From IMG/VR virus record IMGVR_UViG_3300034190_001094, positions 1 to 25,465 of that record: DNA of 25,465 bases; one strand, given 5' to 3'. Below, piece after piece: positions 1-7,583 of this stretch. This stretch comes from a virus. The translations under genes and the position numbers were made by a program. Numbering within the stretch: position 1 is the first letter of the stretch; every line of letters starts with the position of its first letter. The notes beneath the pieces are model-generated. The model did not search any database and had not been told where the DNA came from. It saw only the letters and a list, made by a program, of their open reading frames with translations.

Positions 1-687
1 TTCTTCCATTCTAATCTTACCAAGTTTATTTAAGTCGGCAGCTTTGTAATTATGTTTGGTCATAAGTCTAGTCATGGCCATTACTGATACAAATGGTATA
101 TCACCACCATATAATTTTTCTAATGCGTTCTTGTCTTTATCAAACTTGGTAAACATTGCACCTAATTTGTTTGCATTGTCAATAGAAATCTTCTTACCTC
201 TTAAAGGTTCGTATTGTTTCTGTAACTGTTTAATTTGACTATCTGAAAAACTTTCTTCTAGTTCTTCATTTGCATTATCTGGATTGTACTCCATGTAATC
301 TGAAACTGAATTGATATAGTCTTTTGCTTTTGTAATCTTAGATTGCACCCATGCTTCTAGTTGTGCATCATCTGTTTTACCTTGTAAGATAGAAGATAAC
401 TTTAATGCTTTATCAGATATAGCTTCTAGTTCTCCACGAGCCATAGAAATCTCATGGTCGGCAGCCTCTTTAATTCTTACATAAAATCTGTTATTAAACG
501 GAGATTGGTATACATCTGCATCTTTGCCCATTTCTTTATTAGCCTTGTCGGCCATTTTCTGTGCCAATGCTCTGTTTGGTAAAGCGTTACCTAATACCTT
601 AACACCGTTTTTTAATTTGCTTACTTCTTTTTCAGTCAGCGCTACTTGTTGCATCGCCTCTGTGAATGTTTGTCTATATCTGCTCAT
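1..687 (-). CDS. Unknown phage protein, C-terminus cut by window edge
   Basis: An open frame runs without a stop from the ATG at 687 to the left edge (229 codons seen), so the C-terminus is missing. I do not recognise the family. The protein is charged and helical-looking, with many Glu, Lys and Asp residues and no membrane segment or catalytic motif that I can see. The N-terminus MSRYRQTFTEAMQQV resembles the T4 capsid-targeting pattern (MKTYQEFIAEA in T4 internal proteins), notably the FTEA end. It starts one base after the TAA of the preceding gene (689-691) and is the most distal visible gene of the left operon. A virion or internal-head role is inference from the N-terminus and the operon. 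Confidence 0.85.
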   Translation of the reverse strand, partial: MSRYRQTFTEAMQQVALTEKEVSKLKNGVKVLGNALPNRALAQKMADKANKEMGKDADVYQSPFNNRFYVRIKEAADHEISMARGELEAISDKALKLSSILQGKTDDAQLEAWVQSKITKAKDYINSVSDYMEYNPDNANEELEESFSDSQIKQLQKQYEPLRGKKISIDNANKLGAMFTKFDKDKNALEKLYGGDIPFVSVMAMTRLMTKHNYKAADLNKLGKIRMEE

Positions 688-688
688 T

Positions 689-1036
689 TTAGTTGTCTAC
701 CTTTGCTCCCGCTCTCCATTGATAACACGACCAGTATCTAGCTTTCCATTTAGGACCTGGATTATCACAATTATGCCTAGCTCTAAAAGACTTTCTTCGA
801 GCTGGGTTATCTCTCTTAATACTTAATCCAGTTGTATCGCCGAATGACACTTTAACAATATTGCCTTGGTCATTCTTAACATAAACATAAAACTTCTTAC
901 TGCCACCTCTAATCGGGTCGTTTAATTTAACTTTCTTACCTTGATACTCAGCCTCTTGTAAACCCTCAAGCTCGTGCTCAAAGATACACTCTTCACATGC
1001 TTCATCAATATTTTCGAATTCTTTAAATGTTTTCAT
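689..1036 (-). CDS. Small Cys/Trp-rich phage protein with capsid-targeting-like N-terminus
   Basis: This 115-residue protein begins MKTFKEFENIDEACEE, very like the T4 internal-protein leader MKTYQEFIAE. The middle is a beta-rich segment (residues about 33-75). The C-terminus has a basic stretch with the pattern HNC...GPKWKARYWSCYQW, whose two Cys with aromatic and His neighbours suggest a small metal- or fold-stabilising motif. I have the impression that such tails recur in marine T4-like phage proteins, but I cannot check it. Its ATG overlaps the TAA of the 794-residue gene (TAATG), which implies translational coupling. No enzymatic function is assignable. An internal-head protein is the favoured inference. 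Confidence 0.85.
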   Translation of the reverse strand: MKTFKEFENIDEACEECIFEHELEGLQEAEYQGKKVKLNDPIRGGSKKFYVYVKNDQGNIVKVSFGDTTGLSIKRDNPARRKSFRARHNCDNPGPKWKARYWSCYQWRAGAKVDN

Positions 1037-3420
1037 TATAGTTTCTCTATCATCTTAGAAACGACATCCTCTAATCTAGTTCGCCATTCCTCTTTGTATC
1101 GTTCCCTATATTTATCAATTGTTTCAGCTGAAGAAGCCCATTCTTTTATATCTTTTTTGCCAATAGATTTAGGGTCGTTAGGTGTGCCTCTTAATTTAGC
1201 ATCTACTGGTGCTACATCTGGCGTTTCACCTGGTGTCATTTCTTTTGTATGATTAGCATAATCATGCCCAATTTCATAGGACTCAGGTACAAAACCCTCT
1301 ACTTTTTGTGCATCTTCTATACTCATCTCTTCAGGTACACAATTTGGTACCATCTTATCACCTTTTTTCTTCATGCCTACTTTTTTATAACCTACCCAAC
1401 AAGCATCTTGTAAATCTCTCTTAAACTCACCAAACATTTTCTTATACTTTGTTGTATGAATACTTGGTTTAGTCTTAGCATCTTTATCGCCTGGTGCTGG
1501 TTTATTATCGTTCTTTGTAGTATCTTTATTCTTAAAGTAGTCTGCTCTTTTGTCTTTAGTATCTTTCTTTAAGTCTTTGTAATACTTTTTAGGTTGTGTA
1601 CCTTTTTTCTTTTTGACATCTCTATCCTGTGGTTGAGCATCCATATCTTCTTGTACATCTGATACTGCTTCAAAACCATAGTCAACATCTAAGTTATATT
1701 CTCTCACTTGTGCCTCCCTATCGCTGGCTTCTGGAATGCAATCCCAAATCCACGCTTTATGCAAATTGTTTTTGTTATCTTCTACAACAATATAATTAGT
1801 ACCTTTTCTCACAATCTTACCTTCAATATTTTCTTTGATATACTTTACAGTATCGCCGATATTAAATATCTGTTCTCTGATATAGAGGTCTCTAATTTGT
1901 TGTTGTTCGAATTCATTTAAACTAGCAATTGGTTTCTGAGCAAGACCGATATGTGCGGCTGCACCACCGAATGAGGCAGCTAGTTTCATACCTCTTCTTA
2001 CTTGTTTCATAATAGTTGTTGCATCTGCATTTCCTGGTAAACCTTTTTTGAAACTTGCAAGGTCACCTTTGGCAGCTGCAGCTCTCATCTTAGAAGCACT
2101 CATACCTGTGGCACCCTCAGCATCGGGGTCCCTTTCACCGGCAGATACAACTTTAATACTTTGAAAATCATATAGACCATGTCTTGATTTTACACCATTA
2201 TATTTCTTTAAAATAGTGTCGAATTCTCTTACTCTATCTGAACCTGCAACCATAGTTACATCTGTATAACCTTTATTGTGTAGGTCAGTTGCAAGGTCAA
2301 GTACCATATTAGTAGGATTAATTTGAATATTTCTAGCATGACTAGGAAATAACTTCTTCATAATCGTTAACTTATCTCTAGGAGATAGTGGATTCTTTTT
2401 AGGATCCTCACTTCTACTTAGAAAGATTTTGTAATCATTTGTAGGTTGTGACTTGACTTTACTAATAAGTTTTTCGTGACCAATTGTAGGTGGATTAAAA
2501 CGACCAAATGCAAACGCAACAGACTTCTTAGTTGCCTCATGCATTTCTAAATCTTGTACTTCTTTATCAGTTACAATACCATCTTCTAAAATCTTTTTAC
2601 ACTTCTTGTAGAATTTTAGATAGTGATACTTCTCTAACATCTTATAGATAACATTTTTTGGTAGTCTATTCTTAACACCGTAATCTCTAATTTCATCTGG
2701 TGCCATATCTGTGTCAAATGCTTTTCTTCTTTCTGCATCAACACCGTCACCAATTCTAATGATAACTCGTAAGTCATCTTCGATTTCTTCTAACTTATCT
2801 TTAATTTTATCTTGTAAGTTTAGAACATCGTTTGATGATAAATCTTTTAATTCATTGTAGTCAATGATATCTCTTGTTAATTCACCTTTAACTACATCAA
2901 GTTCTTGGACTTTTCTAGTAAACTGACCAATGTACATGTCAACATCAAATACAAAATCTTCTGGTCTTTTTACAAACACATCTCTTTCAATATCAAAAAC
3001 GGCATCTGCCTTTCTGTTTTGGTCATCGTAAGTTGCTTTGTCTGTAATAAAATAATAGTTAATTGGATGTTCTGTACCAGGTATTACTTTACCTTGAATG
3101 TTATCAGGATTTGAGGCAGACAAATACTTCTTAGAAAGTCTAACTCTTTCGTCTTCTCTTTGACCTAATGGTACATCAAACAATACATTGATATCTAAAT
3201 CTGCATCATTTCTATATCGTTTAGTTAAAATAGAACCAATTAAAGAATACTGTAGTACAGGATATTCACTCTCAAATACCTTTAACTGTTTCTCTATCTG
3301 TGCCTTAACACTTGGTTTAATTTTAGGGTCATTGGTATCTGCATCATTGAATACAGCCGGTGCATATGTCCGTCTTGGTATATCAATAATACTTTCTATG
3401 ACTTCTCTAAACTTTTTCAT
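1036..3420 (-). CDS. Large fusion: pol-beta-type nucleotidyltransferase plus cytidylyltransferase-like domain
   Basis: A 794-residue multidomain protein. Near residues 60-80 the pattern GS...RNDADLDINV fits the pol-beta nucleotidyltransferase signature (hGS followed by DxD). A helical linker covers about 160-295. Residues about 300-460 look like a HIGH-type nucleotidyltransferase (NadR/NMNAT/cytidylyltransferase class): FGRFNPPTIGH contains the GH of the HxGH box, and GMSASKMRAAA resembles the downstream ISSTxxR box. Residues about 515-562 look like a small beta-barrel (FNIGDTVKYI...). A Lys/Asp-rich linker follows, then a motif DACWVGYKKVGMKKKGDK near 670. The N-terminus MKKFREVIESI resembles the shared capsid-targeting leader. 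The start ATG overlaps the upstream TGA (ATGA). Substrates are unknown. An NAD-related or RNA-modifying role is possible but not shown. Confidence 0.9.
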   Translation of the reverse strand: MKKFREVIESIIDIPRRTYAPAVFNDADTNDPKIKPSVKAQIEKQLKVFESEYPVLQYSLIGSILTKRYRNDADLDINVLFDVPLGQREDERVRLSKKYLSASNPDNIQGKVIPGTEHPINYYFITDKATYDDQNRKADAVFDIERDVFVKRPEDFVFDVDMYIGQFTRKVQELDVVKGELTRDIIDYNELKDLSSNDVLNLQDKIKDKLEEIEDDLRVIIRIGDGVDAERRKAFDTDMAPDEIRDYGVKNRLPKNVIYKMLEKYHYLKFYKKCKKILEDGIVTDKEVQDLEMHEATKKSVAFAFGRFNPPTIGHEKLISKVKSQPTNDYKIFLSRSEDPKKNPLSPRDKLTIMKKLFPSHARNIQINPTNMVLDLATDLHNKGYTDVTMVAGSDRVREFDTILKKYNGVKSRHGLYDFQSIKVVSAGERDPDAEGATGMSASKMRAAAAKGDLASFKKGLPGNADATTIMKQVRRGMKLAASFGGAAAHIGLAQKPIASLNEFEQQQIRDLYIREQIFNIGDTVKYIKENIEGKIVRKGTNYIVVEDNKNNLHKAWIWDCIPEASDREAQVREYNLDVDYGFEAVSDVQEDMDAQPQDRDVKKKKGTQPKKYYKDLKKDTKDKRADYFKNKDTTKNDNKPAPGDKDAKTKPSIHTTKYKKMFGEFKRDLQDACWVGYKKVGMKKKGDKMVPNCVPEEMSIEDAQKVEGFVPESYEIGHDYANHTKEMTPGETPDVAPVDAKLRGTPNDPKSIGKKDIKEWASSAETIDKYRERYKEEWRTRLEDVVSKMIEKL

Positions 3421-4112
3421 TTTCTTCTCTTGTTCCTTAGTTCAGTAGCAATCCATCTTTTAGCTGTATAAGATTTGATTGGATTGTTAAGCATTCTGTT
3501 AACTGCTTTACTTACTTTGGTCATTGTTTGTGTTGTTAATTCTTTATCTGATATATTGTTATCAATAATTACCATGTTACTAGGACCAAATAGGTTTTGA
3601 AACTTACCAATATTTGATTGTACATCATTCCAACTTCTAGTTACAATATATTCTGGTATTGTTCTACTTCTCATTTGATTTCTTTGCAAGGCAACATCTA
3701 AAGATGTGTTAACAAATATCATATGTGCATCGTAACCTAATTCTTTCAATGCTCTTACTTGATATGAAATCTTATCGAAATCTCTACCAGTACCATCAAC
3801 TACTAAACCTAAACGACCCGCTAATGCTAAGTCTAACATATTACTAGTTGTTGCCTTTGCTCTGGCACGAACCATATCTCTAGCATCTGCTTCACTATCA
3901 GGCATTTTCAATGACAGACCTGCCTTTTTAATACCTCTTTCAAATGCATTATCTGAATTTATAACTTTTAAACCTGAACCAGCAAATGCACTACCTGTTA
4001 CAAATGATTTACCAGAACCTGGACCACCAGCTAAAAAGAAAGCCTTAAAGATGTTCTTATCATAAACACCCTCTGTTAAGTCTTGATATCTTATCTGGTC
4101 AAATGTCTTCAT
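3417..4112 (-). CDS. P-loop kinase, zeta-toxin-like
   Basis: A 231-residue protein with a Walker A motif GGPGSGKS at residues 29-36, followed by a segment VINSDNAFERG that resembles the substrate-binding region after the P-loop in zeta toxins and polynucleotide kinases. Later, LVVDGTGRDF fits the Walker B-like strand of that class, and basic residues (NQMRSRTI) could form the lid. The N-terminus MKTFDQIRYQDLTEG matches the shared leader, and DLTE followed by G fits a T4 prohead-protease type site (hydrophobic-x-Glu). The gene overlaps both neighbours through ATGA junctions. The substrate could be a nucleotide, a nucleic acid end or a UDP-sugar. The assignment beyond P-loop kinase is inference. 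Confidence 0.88.
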   Translation of the reverse strand: MKTFDQIRYQDLTEGVYDKNIFKAFFLAGGPGSGKSFVTGSAFAGSGLKVINSDNAFERGIKKAGLSLKMPDSEADARDMVRARAKATTSNMLDLALAGRLGLVVDGTGRDFDKISYQVRALKELGYDAHMIFVNTSLDVALQRNQMRSRTIPEYIVTRSWNDVQSNIGKFQNLFGPSNMVIIDNNISDKELTTQTMTKVSKAVNRMLNNPIKSYTAKRWIATELRNKRRK

Positions 4113-4687
4113 TTCTTTACCTTGTTTATTATTTCTTTAGCAATACTTTCAGGCGTATCACCATATGCTTTAATATTTATTATTTCTTTCTTATAATACT
4201 GCAATAAAGGTCTAGTTTCTTTTTCGTAAGTCGCCAATCTCTTTTTAATAATATCTGGTTTGTCGTCTTCTCTACCTCTTGCTGTCAATCTTTTTATAAT
4301 TTCTTCTTCTGGTATAACAAGATTTATTACATAGTCATACTCAATACCTTGTTCTTCCATCATCTTTGCTTGTTCAACACTTCTAGGAAAACCATCAAAG
4401 ATATAACCTTTTTGTGCATCTGGTTTTTCTAATCTTTGTTTTACTATCTTAATTGTCAAAGGTGTTGGTGCAAATTTACCTTGGTCTAATAATCTTTTTA
4501 CTTCTTTACCATCCGGTGTATTTGTTTTTGAGATTGCTCGTAACATTTCACCTGTATAAATGTGTGGTATATTTAATTCTTTCTTAATAATATCTGAATA
4601 GGTAGATTTACCAGAACCAGGACCACCTATCATAATGATTTTAGGTCCGTTTATTGCCTCAAAATAGAAGTGTTTAAATGTCTTCAT
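4109..4687 (-). CDS. adk: Adenylate kinase with capsid-targeting-like leader
   Basis: A 192-residue nucleoside monophosphate kinase expected to interconvert ATP + AMP and 2 ADP. Walker A is GGPGSGKST (residues 21-29), the NMP site is YTGEMLR (about 44-50), DGFPR lies at about 98-102, and the lid arginines are in TARGREDDKPDIIKKRL. The lid is short and has no zinc cysteines. I chose the ATG at 4687 rather than the one three codons upstream: it forms a TAATG overlap with the preceding gene, and the protein then begins MKTFKHFYFEA, matching the leader of its neighbours. An adenylate kinase with a ten-residue extension of this type is unusual. Packaging in the virion is inferred, not shown. Cytosolic nucleotide supply is the plain alternative. 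Confidence 0.93.
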   Translation of the reverse strand: MKTFKHFYFEAINGPKIIMIGGPGSGKSTYSDIIKKELNIPHIYTGEMLRAISKTNTPDGKEVKRLLDQGKFAPTPLTIKIVKQRLEKPDAQKGYIFDGFPRSVEQAKMMEEQGIEYDYVINLVIPEEEIIKRLTARGREDDKPDIIKKRLATYEKETRPLLQYYKKEIINIKAYGDTPESIAKEIINKVKK

Positions 4688-5904
4688 TAATTCCAACCCT
4701 TTGGCATAGTAAAGTTTTGCCTACTAAATTCTAATCTATCTACAAATTTAACTGCACCTGCTGTACTGTTGATTGCAACATAACCCTCTGGTGCCGTTAC
4801 TCTGTAACCATTTTTTGTTCGTAAGAAGTGACCAATAGACTTAATCTGGTTCATCTTCTGTAGTAAAGTACCTTTTGCAATACCTAATGTAATGTGTGAG
4901 GCAATAGCAAAGTATAATGCTGATTGATTTCGGTCAATAATTTGTAAACCTTTTTTCAAAGCAACTTTGTATTTTTCTTTTCCTCGTTCTGTTTTCTTAC
5001 TATCAATTTCTTGTTGTAAGTAATTCTGGAAGTAATCTCTAAACTGTGCTTGCATGATTTTAACTTTAGCCATGCTTGAATTTGAATTTCTAATGTATGA
5101 GTTAAAGTATGTTTTTAATCTGTAACCTACAGATAGTTCATCGTTGATATTACCACTCATCAAATCTAAAATTGGTTTTGCTTTTGATAATGAACCTTGT
5201 GCCATTCTAAGTTGTGCATCAAACTTAGCTAACTCTGCTTGAGTGAATGTTGAAGTACCTGAAGTGTCTTGGTACTTTGCACTTGCCAACCATATATTTT
5301 TATTTGTAGAACCTGTTACTGAACCAAAACTAGCAGCTAAACTTGCCATAGTTTTACCATTGTATTGTGTATGAAACACGATACCCATTTTGGCAGCTGC
5401 AATCTTTTTACCAACTGCACTATTTTTTGGCATAGCATATGTGATTGTATTTGGTGTAAAAGAAATCATTGGTTCACCGTCTATAGTGATATTCTTTTTG
5501 TCATCACCTGTGAACAATAGGTCACCTTGTAAGATGCCTTTGATGTTTAATTTAGATAGATAAGCAAGACATACTTTTAATTTTTGTGCAACAACACCAC
5601 CATGGTTACTATCAATATCTCTATTGGTATAGTTTATCTTAGGTGTTTTATTGAATACTGATTTTGTGCCGACAAAGAATTTGCCGTTTTCTGGATTGAT
5701 ACCACAGATAATAGCAGGCGCACCGTCCCATTTAACCGTAATATTGACCTTACTTCTGGCAGAACCAGCAAGCATATCTCTTACAGTCATTAGGAAGTTT
5801 AACGCATTATCGCCACCTTGTGAACCACGGTTGATGATATCATCTTCCAGATGTTCTAGGTGTGTATTCGTATCTTGTGTTTGAAACCCTTTAAAACTAA
5901 ACAT
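4687..5904 (-). CDS. Phage protein with KxDG motif, ligase-like nucleotidyltransferase
   Basis: A 405-residue protein. It has VKWDGAPAII near residue 58, matching motif I (KxDG, the adenylated lysine) of the DNA/RNA ligase and capping-enzyme superfamily. GILQGDLLF near 123 could be motif III, and near the C-terminus APEGYVAI followed by GAVKFVDR could be motifs IV and V. The order and spacing fit an RNA- or DNA-ligase-like fold, but I cannot confirm this without a profile search. The N-terminus MFSFKGFQTQDTNTH is a looser version of the leader seen in the next genes. It is the first gene of the left operon, with both a sigma70-like and a T4 late promoter upstream and a GAGAGAGG ribosome site before the ATG. 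Confidence 0.9.
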   Translation of the reverse strand: MFSFKGFQTQDTNTHLEHLEDDIINRGSQGGDNALNFLMTVRDMLAGSARSKVNITVKWDGAPAIICGINPENGKFFVGTKSVFNKTPKINYTNRDIDSNHGGVVAQKLKVCLAYLSKLNIKGILQGDLLFTGDDKKNITIDGEPMISFTPNTITYAMPKNSAVGKKIAAAKMGIVFHTQYNGKTMASLAASFGSVTGSTNKNIWLASAKYQDTSGTSTFTQAELAKFDAQLRMAQGSLSKAKPILDLMSGNINDELSVGYRLKTYFNSYIRNSNSSMAKVKIMQAQFRDYFQNYLQQEIDSKKTERGKEKYKVALKKGLQIIDRNQSALYFAIASHITLGIAKGTLLQKMNQIKSIGHFLRTKNGYRVTAPEGYVAINSTAGAVKFVDRLEFSRQNFTMPKGWN

Positions 5905-5925
5905 TTGCCTCTCTCATTTTTGTCC

Positions 5926-5954
5926 ATTATACTATAAAAGTTGAGGTTTGGCAA
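5926..5954 (-). promoter_or_regulatory. Sigma70-like phage promoter for the left operon
   Basis: On the minus strand TTGCCA (5954-5949), a 17-base spacer, then a perfect TATAAT (5931-5926). Transcription would start about 15 bases before the ATG at 5904. It is the same promoter type found at six other places in the window. Confidence 0.85.
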
Positions 5955-5988
5955 GCCCTCTCAGTCAATCCATTAACAAATCCACTAC

Positions 5989-5996
5989 TATTTATA
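5989..5996 (-). promoter_or_regulatory. T4-type late promoter for the left operon
   Basis: TATAAATA on the minus strand, identical to the T4 late-promoter core read by the gp55 sigma factor. It lies about 85 bases upstream of the ligase-like gene and just downstream of the stop of the preceding gene, so the operon could be expressed late, when heads are assembled. Confidence 0.75.
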
Positions 5997-5998
5997 AG

Positions 5999-7273
5999 TT
6001 AATGGTCGTTTAGTCCATTATATTTTACGGCCAGGTTGAAGAATTGACCTAGTTTATGTTGAACACCGACCTTATTTGACCTTACAGCCATGTTCATGGT
6101 AGCAATTTTCTTACTACCTTGATATAAACAGAATGAAAAGTTCTGTTTTGAGGTGGTGGAAATCTCTACTTTTACACTAGTTGCCTTTGATAGGTAAGCA
6201 TTCAATCTGTTACCATCCTTTACTTCTCTGTATGTGTCGTTAACTGCCTTGATAATAGTAACTGGTACATCTGATTGTTTTAATATCTGAGCACGACACC
6301 AATCTGCAAATTTATGGTAATCTTGTACCATTAAATCTGAAAGCTCTTCACGAATACAATATAGACCTTTGTCATATAGTTCTTCATATTTTTTTAGATT
6401 ATCTCTTTCAAATTGTTCTAATACATCTAGTGTTTTATTTCTTTCAGCACCCTCATCATAGTTAGATGCTGTAATATCAATCTCATTGTAAACTTCTTTT
6501 AATAGTTTCTTTCTTAGTTTGATAGATTTGGTATTACCTCTATCAAAAAATTCATAGATTGGTTTTACATATGTGTTTAGCAATGGTTCTTTTGTGGACT
6601 CACCACCAGCTTTTAATGAAACACCTAATAGTGAACCATCATTAAAGAAGATAACAATATCAGCAGGTGAATTAGCTGGAACACCTACTGGTTTTGCACG
6701 ATATGTCCAATATACCGTATCTATTTTCTTATTATTGTTTGTATCTTTTAAATATTTTCTAATCGCCATTGCGTTAGTCATCTTCACACTATACAAAGAG
6801 GACTCTGGCATTTGTTCGATAAAATCTAAACCAGCCTTTAAGTCATTCTGTGTGACATAAGGTGGTTGTAACTTACTAGATAATCCTATAATTTTTTCAT
6901 ATAGTTTATCTATATTTGTTTCTGTAATGCCATTTAAAAATGCAAGGCAAGGTACAAGTTCTGTAATTGTGGAGTTTAAAGTGGTCTCTGTCATACCACC
7001 AGACATTGGTTTGTAAACTATTCGTACTGTTGTGCCGTCAATAGTTGTTTCGGTAATGTCTTCACTAGATAAAGATGTTTTCTTTTCTGTAACAGGTAGT
7101 TTTAGTGTTTTAAAATGATTGCCAAAATGTTTTCTAGCAGTAGGTCTACTAGCTGCTCTAGCAAAAAACACATCTGCACTTAATGTAGATTTCTTTTTTT
7201 CATAAGATATCTTAGCACCAGCTTTGGCAGCTGCTTGTTCTACAAGTTTATACTGTGTTTTAGTAAGTAACAT
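5999..7273 (-). CDS. Unknown 424-residue phage protein, possible nuclease-like fold
   Basis: I do not recognise this family with certainty. The middle of the protein reads NSPADIVIFFNDGSLLGVSLKAGG, an Asp strand followed by a turn and an S-x-K strand. That arrangement is seen in PD-(D/E)xK nucleases where the Glu is replaced, so a nuclease-like core is possible. The rest is a mix of helices and strands with no membrane segment. The N-terminal MLLTKTQYKLVEQAAAKAG is helical and basic. The start ATG at 7273 has a good ribosome site (AGGAG). It has its own promoter region with a late core and is separated from the left operon by promoters. Nuclease function is low-confidence inference. Confidence 0.88.
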   Translation of the reverse strand: MLLTKTQYKLVEQAAAKAGAKISYEKKKSTLSADVFFARAASRPTARKHFGNHFKTLKLPVTEKKTSLSSEDITETTIDGTTVRIVYKPMSGGMTETTLNSTITELVPCLAFLNGITETNIDKLYEKIIGLSSKLQPPYVTQNDLKAGLDFIEQMPESSLYSVKMTNAMAIRKYLKDTNNNKKIDTVYWTYRAKPVGVPANSPADIVIFFNDGSLLGVSLKAGGESTKEPLLNTYVKPIYEFFDRGNTKSIKLRKKLLKEVYNEIDITASNYDEGAERNKTLDVLEQFERDNLKKYEELYDKGLYCIREELSDLMVQDYHKFADWCRAQILKQSDVPVTIIKAVNDTYREVKDGNRLNAYLSKATSVKVEISTTSKQNFSFCLYQGSKKIATMNMAVRSNKVGVQHKLGQFFNLAVKYNGLNDH

Positions 7274-7289
7274 TTATCTCTCCTATACA

Positions 7290-7319
7290 TATTTATAACA
7301 CACCTAGGAAAGATGGCAA
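7290..7319 (-). promoter_or_regulatory. Overlapping early-type and late promoter
   Basis: TTGCCA (7319-7314) is followed after 16 bases by TATAAATA (7297-7290). The late core therefore sits where a sigma70 -10 element would be (TATAAA at a 16-base spacing). It drives the gene starting at 7273. One stretch may serve both the host polymerase and the late phage sigma factor. Confidence 0.65.
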
Positions 7320-7583
7320 CTAGTAATTCCAGAGCATCTTAGGAATACCACCATTAGGCAACCAAACTTTCTCTTTATTATGAAAGTCTGCAAGTTTCTT
7401 AGCGTCTTCTTCAAAAAAATATTTAGCAACAATATTGTTTGTCGGCTCCTCTCGGACACCCCATAAAATCTTCTTGCCTTCTTTAATCATCTCAGTAGTA
7501 TAACTCACAGTTTTTAAATCCTCCGGTGGTCGTTTATCGCCTTTATGAAATCTTACTTTTTGTTTTTTTCTAGTTCTTACCAT
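7320..7583 (-). CDS. Small basic hypothetical protein
   Basis: An 87-residue protein (from the ATG at 7583) with a basic N-terminus MVRTRKKQKVRFHKGDKR and a C-terminus ending GIPKMLWNY. I do not recognise it. The centre (ILWGVREEPTNNIVAKYFFEEDAKKLADFHN) resembles the small beta-plus-helix folds common in phage early proteins. A TTG two codons earlier could also serve, but the ATG gives a seven-base overlap with the stop of the oxygenase gene upstream, in keeping with the tight packing here. The stop is directly followed by the -35 element of the next promoter. Confidence 0.75.
   Translation of the reverse strand: MVRTRKKQKVRFHKGDKRPPEDLKTVSYTTEMIKEGKKILWGVREEPTNNIVAKYFFEEDAKKLADFHNKEKVWLPNGGIPKMLWNY

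Noticed and set aside
524-826. Plus-strand frames opposite genes, such as this one and those at 974, 6573, 9068 and 14995
   Set aside because: All lie antisense to well-supported minus-strand genes, lack ribosome sites and read as hydrophobic antisense shadows.
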